Assembly: GCF_004664715.2 (NCBI RefSeq)
Contig: NC_051068.1
Location: 132,080,716 to 132,144,715 of the forward strand
Source: Peromyscus leucopus
Lineage: Eukaryota; Chordata; Mammalia; Rodentia; Cricetidae
Length of the DNA stretch: 64,000 nt
Direction: 5' to 3'
Made by a program: the position numbers and the translations under genes
Shown here: in pieces, positions 21,845 to 32,920 of the stretch
How the letters are laid out: the number at the start of each line of letters is the position of its first letter
Numbering within the stretch: the first letter of the stretch is position 1
Notes under the pieces: model-generated
Database searches by the model: none
Seen by the model: only the letters and a program-made list of their open reading frames with translations
What the model was told of the DNA's origin: nothing

Positions 21845-22023
21845 TTTCTTTTCTTTTCTTTTTCTTTTTTCCTTTTCCTTTTTCTTTTTTCTTTTTTTGG
21901 ACAGGGTTTGTCTGTGTAGCTTTGCGCCTTTCCTGGAACTCGCTTTGGCCTTGAACTCACAGAGATCCGCCTGCCTCTGCCTCCCGAGTGCTGGGATTAA
22001 AGGTGTGTGCCACTACGGCCCGG
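21845..22023 (-). mobile_element. young B1 SINE, antisense, 15-bp exact TSD
   Basis: A CT-rich T tail (21845-21899) precedes 'ggacagggtttgtctgtgta', 'ccttgaactcacagagatcc' and 'cctcccgagtgctgggatta'. The 15-bp cagaccagtgtttct occurs at 21830-21844 and 22024-22038. Confidence 0.92.
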
Positions 22024-22038
22024 CAGACCAGTGTTTCT

Positions 22039-22675
22039 AAGTGATGAGTCTACCTGACTTCCTCCTCTTCCTAAACTGTCTGGTGTTTCTATCAGCCAAA
22101 CCCTTGTTCTAGACTCTGTAGATCCAGAAGGCAACGGTACAATAGATAATTTCAGGTAAGATGTGACACATGGGTCAAAATCCCTGCCATCCTATAATGC
22201 TTTTCCTCTGTTGACTTGGTTTTGCTCTTTGTCAAAAAGCAGTCAACTTTGTGCAGGGATGAGGCCAGGTGGGCTCTCCCTCATCTACTTTGGCTTGCCT
22301 ATTGTTGCTGTCCTTGTTTCACATTTAGGGGGCAGTCCAAGGAACCAGACCATTCTGGTCCTTCAAAGGACATGAGTTCTTTAAGACAAGGTTATCCTTT
22401 TTCTGTGCACACTGAATCGCCTGAAATAGTACCCAGTGCACGGTAAAAACTCGGAAATTAACTGTGGATAGACTACAGGAGAAGAAGAAACAGGGATAGA
22501 TGGAAGGAGAGACAGGGCGGAGAGATCTCTTGAGAAAATTAAACCCCAATCCTCAAGTCTTCCCAGGAAGAAAAAGGAGGCAACCTTACCCAAGAGCCTT
22601 CCTCCACCACCCTCTGTGGGCCTCTCCTTTCTTATAATCCCTACACACTCTGTATGGTATCCTCAGCTCAGTTCT
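22039..22675. other. single-copy DNA, nothing recognised
   Basis: Overlapping short frames of 60-76 codons on both strands. No known family. Confidence 0.35.
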
Positions 22676-22679
22676 GTTC

Positions 22680-22900
22680 AGAAGCATTTACTCTGCGTTG
22701 GTAATGTGCCAGCAGTGGAGAGCAGGGATAGGCACATCTGCTTCCTGCCACCATCAATGCCCTGACACAGTTGGATGCGGGCAGACAGACAAGCCACCAT
22801 TCTAGGTAACTCAGGCCAAGGAGCTGGGGGCCGCCTCTCAAGTCCTTAGATGGGTGGGTAATGGAGAGGTAGCTGAGCACTACAGAGCACCAGATGCCTT
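22680..22900 (+). mobile_element. ancient mammalian repeat (L2-like)
   Basis: 'gcatttactctgcgttgg', 'taatgtgccagcagtgg' and 'caatgccctgacacagttgg' loosely follow the old repeat text 'tactatgtgccaggcactg...ccctgccctcatgg'. Confidence 0.35.
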
Positions 22901-23689
22901 AGTAAACACTGTACACCTCATCTCTCTGAGGCTTCCACAGCCACACAGGAGGGAGAGGATTAGGTGGGTAAGAAGAAAGGAGAGGTTCCCAGGCCATGAG
23001 AACACATAAACAGTCAAGGGGACACACACCTAAACACAGGGGGAGTCGTTTGTATTGCCGGGGTGGAAACCTGACCAAGTTAGATGGGAAAGGGATGGGG
23101 AATGAATGACAGAATTCAGACCCTGCAAAATGCCAGAGTCCTTCAGATCGGCAGCTCTAGGGAAGTCTGATAGTCACAGGACTGGGCTGGCATATCTGTG
23201 AGCATCAGGTTCCAATTTCGATCAAAATCTTCGAATAATGCCGGAGGTGGTGATGGAGCGCTGCCTGTCCACGCTGCTCTCTAACATCGCAATGCATACT
23301 GGTTCGTTTGAATGCTGGCCCTTGCGTGTCTTTGAGTTTTCATATCTTGCATTGCTTTCCCTGACCGCCAGAGTCCACTGGGCCTGGCCACGTGGCTGGC
23401 TGCCCACACTCCCCAGCTCTTAAAACAATAGAGCTGGTTATAAAACCCCAGCTTCATTTCCCTCGGGAGAAATAACTCTGAGTCCTAAGTCCTGGTCTGG
23501 CTTGCAGCATCCCTGGCAGGATTTGCTCTTCTGCCCACAGTGGTGATTTATTCCATCTTCTTTCTCTCTCCAGCTGACATCCCTTCCAGGGTTTTGAGCT
23601 TAGCCCTTCACAGGTGTTTCCTGGGAGTGTCTATCAGATGATACGGTGTGTAAAGCTGTTTCTGGGGTAACCCAAAGTAAGAAACACAC
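22901..23689. other. single-copy DNA, nothing recognised
   Basis: It includes a stretch of about 200 bp (23220-23440) with 61-codon frames on opposite strands. No homology was recognised. Confidence 0.35.
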
Positions 23690-23748
23690 ATACACACACA
23701 GAGACAGAGACACACACACAGACAGAGACACACACACAGACAGAGAAA
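23688..23748. repeat. (CA)/(GACA) imperfect simple repeat
   Basis: Alternating acacacacag and agacagagac units over about 60 bp. Confidence 0.9.
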
Positions 23749-24435
23749 GACTGAGGTTCGTAAAACTGGTAACAGTGGCTGCCTACGGACAAAAACGTGT
23801 TAAGTACAGAGTGGTGGGGACAGGACTATTTGTCACCAAATATTCTTTACCTTTTAAATGCAAAGAATGCTATGTTTACAACTATTCCACATTTGAGCTT
23901 CAAATCACTGAGAAATGAACTGTAACATTGCGATAGCCTCATCTGATGGGATCTGTATGGAATCTGAACATGTTAGATACCACCAGTGTATTCATTCATG
24001 CTGCCAAGGGAGTGTTCTCTTGTAGTCACTTGTAGTCAGAAGCATCTGTCTTTTCAACTGATTTGAATATTCAATAAGGATATCTGTATCTGTCACTGGT
24101 TAGAATGATTATTGTCTTGATACCCAGTCTCTTGAAGTTAACCCAGTGAGTGACATCTAAATCAATGTGTACAAATATAATACCCTGAGTCATAGTCAAC
24201 CAAATTCATGTTCGCAAAGCCAGGTGGTTACTCCCTTCCCCTCCTCACTGGGTGATACTACCTAAATGCTGCATGAGCACCCACCCTGTCTTGGGACTAT
24301 ATTTAACTTTTGCATTGGACATAAGACATGAACACACTTAGATGTTGGTGTTCAATGCTCGACTCACAATGCCCGCCTAGTCTACAACTGAAACCTCAGA
24401 TATGTTTCAAGAATCCTGGTATTTCCAGTCAAACT
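23749..24435. other. A/T-rich DNA, nothing recognised
   Basis: No repeat family or open frame of interest. Confidence 0.35.
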
Positions 24436-24439
24436 GTTT

Positions 24440-24730
24440 TAAAAAAATGAAACAAACCTCTCCTTATTTATTTTTAATTGTCACATAACAATTGTGCACA
24501 ATTATGGGGTATAATCTAACATTTCTATTCAAATACATCTGCACAATGCACAATGGTCACATCAGGATATCTGGAATATCCCTAAGCTCAAATACTTCAT
24601 GTGTGTGTGTTGGAATGATCTGAAATACTCACTACTAGCTATTTTGAAGCACACAATGAATTTACAACTATCGTTACTATGTGAATACTTTTCATGACTT
24701 ATCTCTAAAAACCAAACTCTCTCAACATAA
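24440..24730 (-). mobile_element. possible old L1 3'UTR fragment, antisense
   Basis: 'ttatttatttttaattgtca', 'ttatggggtataatctaac' and 'tggtcacatcaggatatct' resemble the reverse complement of old mammalian L1 3'UTRs. Confidence 0.45.
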
Positions 24731-24957
24731 AGCAATTGAAACAAATTCAGGAATAAGTCAGATACATGGCTAATAAAAAAAAAATCTCAACTGAACCCAT
24801 GACCATGAACATCTATGCTCTTCAAAATACCTCCATTGTCTTAAAAGCAAACAGTAAACAAGTGCTTAAAAGCAGCTTTTCATGGGTTTCTTTGGTAAAT
24901 ACTGAATATACTCTTTTTTGAAAATGAGTTATATTTCCAAATGTTAGGGGCCTCTCT

Positions 24958-25577
24958 AGTTCGTTTCCTGTCGCTACAATAAAACATTGACCAAAACCAG
25001 CCTGGAGGAGGAAGGGGTTTATTTCATCTACAACTGCCAGGTCACAGTCCACCAGAAAGAAGCCACGGCAGGAACTCAAGGCAGGAGCCTGGAGGCAGGA
25101 ACCAAAGCAGAGACCACGGCAGAACACTGCATACTAGCTTTCCCCCACGGCTTGCTCAGCTTGCTTTCTTAAACAACCCAGGACTACCTGCCCAGGGGCA
25201 GCACTGCCCACAGCAATCATTCATTAAGAAAATACCCTCAGGTTAGAGAGGTAGCTCAGTGAATAAGAGAACTTGCTGCTCTTCCAGAGGACCTAGGTTC
25301 AGTTCCCACACTTACATGGTGATTCCAGGGGATCCAACACCCTCTTCTGACTTCTGCAGGCACTAGGCACACATCTGGTGCACATATATACATGCAGATA
25401 AAGCACTCAGACCCATGATATAAATAAATCTAAAAAGAATTTTGTTGTTGGTTTTTTTGTTTGTTTGTTTTTTAAGGAAATATCCACAGGCATGCCCACA
25501 AGCTAATCTCTTGGAGGCAGTTCCTCAACTGAGGGTCCCTCTTCCCAGGTGACCAGTTTGTGTCAGGCTGACAAAGA
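24958..25577 (-). mobile_element. ORR1-type MaLR LTR, antisense, split by a B2
   Basis: The left piece 24958-25240 ('cctgtcgctacaataaaaca', 'gaggaggaaggggtttatt', 'gcttgctcagcttgctttct') and the right piece 25474-25577 ('ctcttggaggcagttcctc', 'tccctcttcccaggtgacc', 'tgtgtcaggctgacaaag') rejoin to the reverse-complement ORR1 order. Confidence 0.82.
25241..25473 (+). mobile_element. B2 SINE inside ORR1, imperfect 15-bp TSD
   Basis: 'ggttagagaggtagctcagt', 'cttgctgctcttccagagga' and 'aacaccctcttctgacttct' are B2. aagaaaataccctca (25226-25240) and aaggaaatatccaca (25474-25488) agree at 12 of 15 bases. Confidence 0.87.
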
Positions 25578-25679
25578 TGAACACATCCCGGGTCCTTATC
25601 TGAAATGCTGCTTCCCTAACCATGCTTGTCCACCTGAATCCACCACTCTCTGAGACACACACACCTACTCCTACCTCCT

Positions 25680-25835
25680 GGCCCTCCTGTGTTCCCATTA
25701 CTGCTATCTGTAACACTCCGTAGTCCAGTGAACTCCACAAAGGAGGGGAATTCAAAACCTGTCTTATCCACTGATACATCCCTACAACCTAATGTATATA
25801 ACCATTTCGTTAATATTTGCTGAATGCACGCATGA
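25680..25835 (+). mobile_element. L2 3'-end fragment
   Basis: 'atccctacaacctaatgta' and 'ttcgttaatatttgctgaat' followed by 'gcacgcatgaa' resemble the L2 3' terminus with its TGAA-type tail. Confidence 0.5.
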
Positions 25836-25839
25836 AATT

Positions 25840-26635
25840 TCAGAGTCTGAGGCAAGGACCCTGCCCACTGTACGCCTGACGGCAGCCCTCACCAACACAC
25901 AGCCGGAGGAGAGAAGGATGCTTCTCCTCAGGGAAATAATATAAAGTCAAGCACAGGACTTTGGGAATGAAAGCAAGGCTGGGCCTCGGAGCTCAGGCCA
26001 ATGCCACAGACCCTGGTACGTTCTGTCCCTGCTCAGCTGCCTCAGCCCGCATCATCGTGCAGTGCTCCACCTAAGGACTGGCTAGACTTTGTGGCTGGGT
26101 CCGGGGATAACTGGAGCCTACCCAGGCCGTGTCTGTCTCATTGGTGCTACGACTGTGGGACTTTCATGTGTGGCATCCAATTTAAGAAAAGCACAACCAC
26201 TTACTCATAGAGCAAAGTGCTGCGTTACTGATGTTTATAACAGCTGTTCACACAGAACCACAGCTAATTTCCTGCTTCTGCAATGGCCACATACTGGGGA
26301 GGCACACATCTGGCTGGCAAGGATGTGCAGGGGAAGCGCCAGGGTATGAGTTTGTGTCATTTTTAACCCCATAGGGACGCATCAGTAATCCCATTTTACT
26401 CCGGCGCCGGGGAAAAGGGTGTGTGTCTGTGAGGTGCAGGGTGTGGGTAACATCAAGATAGCCATGGAACTGAAGATCAGCAACTGAGTGTCCGAGGCCC
26501 CTATCCCACAGACAATGCTGATGACATCAGTGTGATCCAAGGCTTTATATAGTAGTTTCCAATTGCAAAGTCCTGTGTCATACCCTGCTTCATCTCGTGG
26601 CCATCCAAACCTGTAAGAGACAGCAGAAAATACCA
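25840..26635. other. single-copy DNA, nothing recognised
   Basis: Mixed-composition DNA with overlapping 70-107 codon frames on both strands, none recognisable. Confidence 0.35.
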
Positions 26636-26639
26636 CAGC

Positions 26640-26790
26640 TTTTCTCACAGGAGGACTGTGAGGCTCAAAGGTTAAGTGATGCACAGCGCCGCAGGGACTG
26701 CCCACATCAAAGTCACACTGACTTCTGCACCGACATTAGTACCTTGTTCTGTGTGTTCCGTGACTTGGGGCCTCAACACCTCTAGGCTTA
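26640..26790 (-). mobile_element. MIR-like fragment, antisense
   Basis: 'ggactgtgaggctcaaaggt' then 'taagtgatgcacagcg' and 'caaagtcacactgacttctg' loosely follow the reversed MIR core. Confidence 0.4.
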
Positions 26791-27159
26791 ACACTTGCAG
26801 CTTCAATTACTTCCTAGAAATCTCAAGGGCCTCGGTGTGTGCTGTGACTGAGTCTGGATCCTCTCACGGTGAGGCTGCCTTGTGAGTCACTCAGCTGGCA
26901 GGAGAGCTTTCCTGGCATCCGTATACACACCGAACACCTCTGCCTGCCAATCTTTAATCCCACCTTGTGGTCCCATAACCCTTCTGCAGTGATTCAGAAA
27001 CAAAAACAAAATGGAAAGGTGCCTGGGTTTGAAAAGTGGCCACCAACTGGGACCCAGCACCCGTGAGTGTGCATTTTGAGGGCAGGAGTATGGCTGTTGT
27101 GGGTGCAGCATTCACATGTGCCGTACGTGATAGACTCAGCAGTTCTGAGACGCTGTGTC
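26791..27159. other. single-copy DNA, nothing recognised
   Basis: No repeat or gene was recognised. Confidence 0.3.
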
Positions 27160-27320
27160 TGGTGCTTTGTGAATATTATCTCATTTCCACCACCCCCCTG
27201 AATAGTTAAGGAACCTGAGGACTAGAGAGGTTATGGATTGCCCGTGACCTGACAATGTGTGGAGTTTGGACACAAACTGAGTCTGTGTCCTGCAAGCCTG
27301 TGCTCTGAAACTCTGTGTGG
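27160..27320 (-). mobile_element. MIR-like fragment, antisense
   Basis: 'gaatattatctcatttccac', 'ggaacctgaggactagagag', 'gttatggattgcccgtgacc' and 'ctgcaagcctgtgctctga' follow the antisense MIR order well. Confidence 0.55.
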
Positions 27321-27576
27321 CATTGCCCTGGTTAGTGAGGGCATCCTGCAGCCTGTATAGACTCCTACAGCGTTTCTGAACTCACAGAGCTCAGGACGAG
27401 GCTGCCTTTTCTCACGATTTACTCTGTCTCTGTTTCTGACGCTGTCCTTCCTCCGATCTTCCCCAGGCTTTTCCCAGTGCCCTTCTTCTCCTACCTCTCT
27501 TTGTGAAGCTACATGGAAACTCAAAGACCTCTTCCGATCGTGCAGGACAAGCCACTTATTCAAGGAACAGTTTCTG

Positions 27577-27775
27577 GCCAGGTGTGGTGGCACCTATAAA
27601 ACCTACAATCCAGCGCTTGGCAGCGGCTGAGGCAGAAGAGGCACAAGTTCAAAACCAGCCTGAGCTTCATAAGGATGCACTGAAGACAGGAAAAATGAAG
27701 GAACGTAGAGAGGGAGGGAAGGATGGAGGGAGGGAAGAAGGAAGGGAGAGACAGAGACAGAGAATTGTTTCTGAA
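27577..27775 (+). mobile_element. B1-related SINE with GA-rich tail
   Basis: 'ggccaggtgtggtggcacct', 'cagcggctgaggcagaagag' and 'gttcaaaaccagcctgagc' are B1/7SL-like. The 3' side passes into GGGA/GGAA simple repeat at 27709-27760. Confidence 0.55.
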
Positions 27776-27776
27776 T

Positions 27777-28010
27777 GTCCACTTCATGCCAGGCTGTATA
27801 GGGGAAATGGTCATCAACAAGACACAGGCCCCTGAGTTTCTGAGGAGGGCATGCTAGTGAGGAGGCAGACAAGGCAGTGAATACACAAAGTAATGTCAGG
27901 CTGTGAATAAAATAAAGCAGGTGGGGAGCTGGGTTGAGAAGCAGGCTCTGGGAGAGCCTCCTTGAAGACAGACATGTGGTAAAAACAGGGCCCAGTGGGG
28001 ACAGAATCAT
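27777..28010 (+). mobile_element. ancient mammalian repeat (L2-like)
   Basis: 'ccacttcatgccaggctgta', 'tggtcatcaacaagacacag' and 'gaataaaataaagcaggtg' plus 'ctgggagagcctccttgaag' keep the order of a common old repeat ('tgccaggc...aacaagaca...aataaaataa...ggcctc'). Confidence 0.5.
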
Positions 28011-28179
28011 GTCTCTCTGGAAGAGCATCACATCACGATGATGGAAATGGGTGTGGTCTAGAGTAGCCAAATTTAGCAAAAAGGAGAGGGAGGAGGAGGA
28101 GAAGGTGGGAGAGCTGGATACCCAGTTAAATTTGAAGCTCTAGGGAATAATGAATAATAGTATCCATCCCACGCAAAAC

Positions 28180-28562
28180 TGAGAAGTACTTGTCTCGGTT
28201 TACTGTTCCGTTACAACAACACCCCTCAGACAGTGTGGCTTATACACAGCAGAACCTCATCTGCCACTGTTCCAGAAGCTGGAAGTCTAAGTGTGAAGGA
28301 CTTGTAGGTTCCCATCTGCTAAGAAATCGGTGTCAGGCTTCCAGGAAGCACCTTGTCGCCGAGTCCTTTAGAGAAGACACTGGTGTCCTAACACTAAGGA
28401 AAAACAGAAAAGGCAAACCCTTTACCAAGGCTGGAACCCCATCCAAGTGGGGTTCTGCTTTTGTTTAACCACTTCCTACAGACTTCACTCTTAACACCAT
28501 TGCATTGGACATTAAGTTTCAACACGGATTTTGGAGGCTGGCCCACGTCCAAACCACAACAA
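28180..28562 (-). mobile_element. MLT1-type MaLR LTR, antisense
   Basis: 'gttacaacaacacccctcag', 'ccagaagctggaagtctaag', 'gaagacactggtgtcctaac' and 'gtccaaaccacaac' follow the reverse-complement MLT1 order. Confidence 0.6.
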
Positions 28563-28727
28563 TACTTGTGCTAAAATGAATTATCCGTTGTTAATCTGAA
28601 ATTCTAATTTGACTGGAATCTGCCATTTTAGCTGACAGGCAGAGACTCCTGTTTGATGCAGGGGCACTAGAACTGGTCCTTGTCCCTTCCTGGTAAACAG
28701 TGATTGGTGAGCTCTAACGGCCAGCAT

Positions 28728-28800
28728 GGGGCTGGGTTTGTAGCTCACTGGTAGAGCACCTCCCTACGTGCAATGCCCGGGGAAGTTGTGGGACCACAGC
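28728..28800 (+). mobile_element. ID element (tRNA-Ala-derived SINE), diverged
   Basis: 'gggctgggtttgtagctcac' and 'tggtagagcacctccctacg' match the ID/BC1 head. Box A is good, but the box B side ('gtgggaccacag') is damaged, so activity is not expected. Confidence 0.7.
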
Positions 28801-28809
28801 AGCCGCTCA

Positions 28810-29670
28810 ATGAGGCTTCCCGTGTAATGGAGAAATGGAATTTATGTGGCCTCATTCCCAAGGTTCTCCCGGAATGAGGGTTTTCATTTCAAACCCAGCA
28901 GAAAAGGAAGCGGAGCTGTCTGAGCCAGACTCCAGAGAGTCAGCAGTACGCTGTCCCCGCCCTTCCCAAGCCAGGGCCATTGCTTCATCATGTGCTGAAA
29001 AAAAAAAAAAAAAAACCGGGCCAGGGAAGCAGCCAGCGGCAGGCATGGCAGTTGCCTTATAAGGACATTGGCTGGGCCTGACAGGTGTGTCACCCCAGAA
29101 CTGAGAGGCCTCCCAGTACCATCCTCAGTGAGTCAAGGTGTTAGGCGGGGGAGGGGGGAAGCGGCCCCAGAAACCCCGTGGCAGCGATGAGTTTCCTCAC
29201 TTCCCTCCCTGCTACTGGATCCCACGGATCCATTATCTCATTCACCTTTGCATTTAGGAAAAATGGAGGACGATGGTCTAATTAGGAACCATTGTAAGTC
29301 GTTACTTCAGCAGTCAGAGTGTCTGCCCTAGCGGGGTCTGCTGAAATAAAGAAAATGTAGGTATAGAGAGAGTGCCCCTTGAGAATGAATATCCAGTGAC
29401 CCTATAAGCAAGGAGGCGTCTCGGGGCTCTGTACTGTGAGGGGAGCAGTCTATTAACCAGAAGGCTGTCTTCCAAAGAGAAGTGTGAGTAAGAGCCATTA
29501 GAAAGGTTTTTTTAAAAAGCACCACAAAGTACAGTGGAAGTCATGGAAACAGCACATAGGTCCCGAGGACTTTGCAGAGAGCAGGAACTACTCGGATTGG
29601 ACCACCCTCACCCCACCTAGACCCCTCCACACCTTCCAAGATGGCAGATACTCACAGTTTGTGTGTTGGG
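28810..29670. other. single-copy block, possible regulatory DNA
   Basis: It includes an A-run (about 28999-29015) and a conserved-looking segment at 29180-29320 with 'cacctttgcatttagg' and 'gtctaattaggaacc'. No gene was recognised. Confidence 0.35.
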
Positions 29671-29675
29671 GTAGG

Positions 29676-29965
29676 TGTGTTAGGATCCTGTACATGAGCA
29701 GCTCAGCTCGGGGTATTGCATCTTACGTCATCAGCGGGTGCTGGTGACTATGTACCCGCCCTAAAAAGCCGGACGCAGACCCTCACCCTCTCTCTCTGTT
29801 CCCTGCTCTCTGCTCTGCTCCCCAATTCCCTCCCCACGCCAGCCTGGCTCTCCCCCCCCCCTCTCTCCCACCCCTTTTCCCTCCTAATAAAGCTCTAAAA
29901 ACTACCACTGTCGTGACCGTGACCTTTCCACTCGGTAACCAGCAAGTAACCAACGCTGCAACCAG
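29676..29965 (+). mobile_element. ERV-like LTR, sense (family unknown)
   Basis: A CRE-like 'cttacgtcatcagc', a TATA-like 'ccctaaaaagccgg' (29760), a CT-rich leader, a polyadenylation signal 'cctaataaagctctaaaaac' (29883) and a U5-like end make a compact promoter-to-polyadenylation layout typical of an LTR. Exact ends and TSD are unclear. Confidence 0.6.
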
Positions 29966-31130
29966 CCCCACCAACCAGTGCCGTTTATCATAACCATCAA
30001 GGTGGGGAGACTTATGAGAGAAGAATTAATGGGGTACGATAACATCTTTCTCTATTACCCTCCATTGCTGCTGGTCCCTGGGTGACAGGTGGGACTCACC
30101 ACCTCTCTCCTCTATGACTCTGGCTTTCACTGGCTCTCAGCCAGCACTTCTGCTGCAGGGGCGGCTTGTTTACTGAGGTGACATGGATTTTCCCCCATGA
30201 AGGGTTTATCGTCTGAGACTCTGGAGGACATGCCTCTTACGGGGAGTATAGTGTTTTCAGATTTCCAGTTTTTCACATATAGACAGCACAAATGAATGCA
30301 AAACAAAATGCTTCCCATTTCCTGAGAAGGTTTTGGAGAAAATTCTAGGAGTGAACATATCATTGATGGCAAGGGGAAAAAAAGCAAACTTGGGAATTCC
30401 CTAAAAATAAGTCAAGCCAAACACACACAGGGAAGAGCAAAAAGGAAATCGGAAGGCAGCTTCTTTTGTCTTGGTAGCACATTTAAATTTAAAAAAAAAA
30501 AAGCAACAGTGACTCAAAATTTCAAATTTTCATAACTTTGGTTCAAGAATTTGTTCTGCAATCAGATATGCGGAGAGGTGTATGATGGAAGAGAGGAACT
30601 ACATAAAATGTCTATTACCCACACGCTGTTATCCATTGGTAGTTGAAAAAAGTGTAATTTCCCCCTATGCTGGAGTAGGAACAGACTAAAATTTTCATGT
30701 TGTAGTCTCTTAGAATTAGTAAAAGATGGAGTCAAAAAAGCAGTGTAAATCCCGTATTATATGAGACCTTCCAGACAAGAAGTAAGCCACCAAGCTGAAG
30801 TCCCTCACAACAAAAAAATTATTGTTGTGACGGCAGGGTCCCCACGTACTAGCACTGGTAAGTCTTTCAAATTGCTCCTTTCAGAAGAAAACCTTTTTCC
30901 CAAAAGGCAATATTTGTTGTTTTGGCTGTTGTTATGACTGTCATACCTGTTCCTTACAGAATCTTGAAGACCTGATATAAAATAAAATGTGGAGTTAGTA
31001 ATAAGTTAGCTTTCTTCTGTGATAATTGACACTCGCGGTTTGGTACATGATCTTTTACTTTGCTCTTGGTAGCAGAGCGAAAAGAAAGGAGGGTGGGTAG
31101 GTAGGTACATAAAAGGCTTTACAACCTGCC
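29966..31130. other. single-copy block, nothing recognised
   Basis: About 1.2 kb, mostly A/T-rich, with no recognised family and no good open frame. Confidence 0.4.
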
Positions 31131-31134
31131 TGTT

Positions 31135-31470
31135 CACTTAATACGTTACGGACGTCTTCTTTGTAAAAACGCAGAACTCTCTGCTTCTGTACTGCACTGT
31201 ACTCCACTGAGTTGTCTAACCAAACCACCACTGATGAGAGTTTGACTCATCTGCATTTGGACTATTGCTAACAGTATTTCACTTACTAGTCTTTCTGATA
31301 AACTTAGTGTTCTTATCTGATTATTCCTGAAGCACAGGTCCTGGAAAAGACTGGGTTAAAGTGTAGAAAATTCTACAGTTTGAATTACTTGATTTCCTCC
31401 TAGAAAGGTTCTAACAGGTTGACATTCCCACAGGAGTATATTCAAGTACCATTCCTGACATCCTGCAACA
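31135..31470 (+). mobile_element. possible old L1 fragment
   Basis: 'ttcacttaatacgttacgga', 'tgcatttggactattgcta' and 'ggttgacattcccacaggag' resemble an old L1 segment ('ttgacattcccaccagc'). Confidence 0.4.
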
Positions 31471-32195
31471 GCTGTCTCTGCATTTCACACGGGCGATTGA
31501 GCATCTGCCATGTCCTAATAGACATGTATTGCTTCTTTGCTAGGTTATACAGCATTGCCTCTGGCCAAGTTTACTCTTGGGAATTGATCTTTTCCGTAAT
31601 GGTTTCTATGAACAAATCATTTAGTAAGGGCATTCATACTCTGTAACATACAGGAATACTTTCAGAACAGGCCATCTTAATGAAACGGGTGCTTCTAATA
31701 AAAAGAGAGAGATAATATTGTGATTTACGAACTACAATTGCATTTTCATAATGAGACTCTCCTCAGCTGTATGCACTGCATAGAAGTTGTGTACTGCATA
31801 GAAGATACGGCCAGATGCACCTTCCAGAAACTCCAGACGTCAGTGTGCAGAGGAAAAGATACACCGAAGAAATAAACAGATAACTGTAGACTGCAAAAAT
31901 ACTGAGGGAACAATAGAGGAGTGGTTGGCCCTAGCCAGGGGAAACAGAACAGTCTGCATCTTCTTTTCATTGCTCATCTTCTGGGCTTATCGTGGGTCAG
32001 GTGTTTTTTCGTTTGTTGTCACTGATTTTGAGTAGATTAATTGGTGTCAGGATCATTAGTATCAGGATTCTGTTGGAGGGTTCTGAATGGAGAGTGGAAA
32101 TGGTGGTGATTTTTATTTTAACAAATTCAGCTCTTCTTTTTTTCTGATCTCTTGAATTCTAATGCCAGAGTCCTACGACAGTAGAGACCAGTGAA
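31471..32195. other. single-copy DNA, nothing recognised
   Basis: 75-codon frames on both strands (31419-31646 plus; 31746-31970 minus), neither recognisable. Confidence 0.35.
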
Positions 32196-32199
32196 GTGA

Positions 32200-32526
32200 T
32201 AAGCAGGGCTCAGCATGGGGACCAGGTGATTCGGCTGTCTCTAAAGCAGCTGACAGGGAGAGCAGGGGAAGCCCCCATTTCGTTTATGCCTCTCGGCTAC
32301 TGTATGGAGAATGGGTTCAAAGACAGGAGGCGAGGAGCCCATATAAATGTCGTCGTAGGCAGATGATGCCAAGCTCCAAGTCCCAAGGTGACCCAATGCA
32401 TTGGACAGATGTTACGGAGCAGGGAAATGCTGTTTGGAATGGCATTAGTGGCAACTATTCACCGAATAAGGGGTGCAGAAGGCAGGTTTGGGGGAATTCT
32501 GATGAGAAGCAGGGACTGGTGGAACT
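32200..32526 (+). mobile_element. ancient mammalian repeat (L2-like), interrupted by an LTR
   Basis: 'gctactgtatggagaatggg', 'gttcaaagacaggaggcgag', 'gggtgcagaaggcaggtttg' and 'ggggaattctgatgagaag' keep the order of a common old repeat. The family A LTR begins just after it. Confidence 0.45.
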
Positions 32527-32532
32527 ATGAAC

Positions 32533-32920
32533 TGCTGTGGGATGTCTTTTCTGTACAGTGTGAATATGTGTTGCTCTCATTGGTTGATACATAAAGCTGT
32601 TTGGTCAATGGAGAAGCAGAATAAGGGTAGACGGTACATTCAAACTGGAGACAGAGACGAAGAAGGCTGGAATGAGGAGAGATGCCAGCCCACTGCCCAA
32701 GGAGCAACAAGATGCCAGCAACCATGGCCACATGGCAACATATAGATAAATAGAAATGGGTTAATTTAAGATGAAAGAGCTACCTAGCAAGAATCCTGAG
32801 CCATAGGCCATACAGTTTGTAATTAATAAAGGCTTCTGTGCCTCTGTGTGTTTACTTGGGACCCAGCGGCTGCAGGACCGAGGGGGTGGAGGACACGACA
32901 CAGGAAAACTTCCATCTACA
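32533..32920 (+). mobile_element. solo ERV LTR, family A, no clean TSD
   Basis: It starts TGCTGTGGGATG and ends TCCATCTACA. It has the family's 'gttgctctcattggttgata', 'gggttaatttaagatgaaag' and a clear AATAAA in 'aattaataaaggcttctgtg'. Flanks atgaac and atggtg match at only three bases. Confidence 0.85.

Noticed and set aside
27603..28079. 158-codon minus frame
   Set aside because: It covers a GA-rich SINE tail and an L2-like relic in antisense. The opposite strand is equally open and no domain is visible.
28728..28800. tRNA-like gene
   Set aside because: The tRNA-like text is an ID SINE with a damaged box B, not a tRNA gene.
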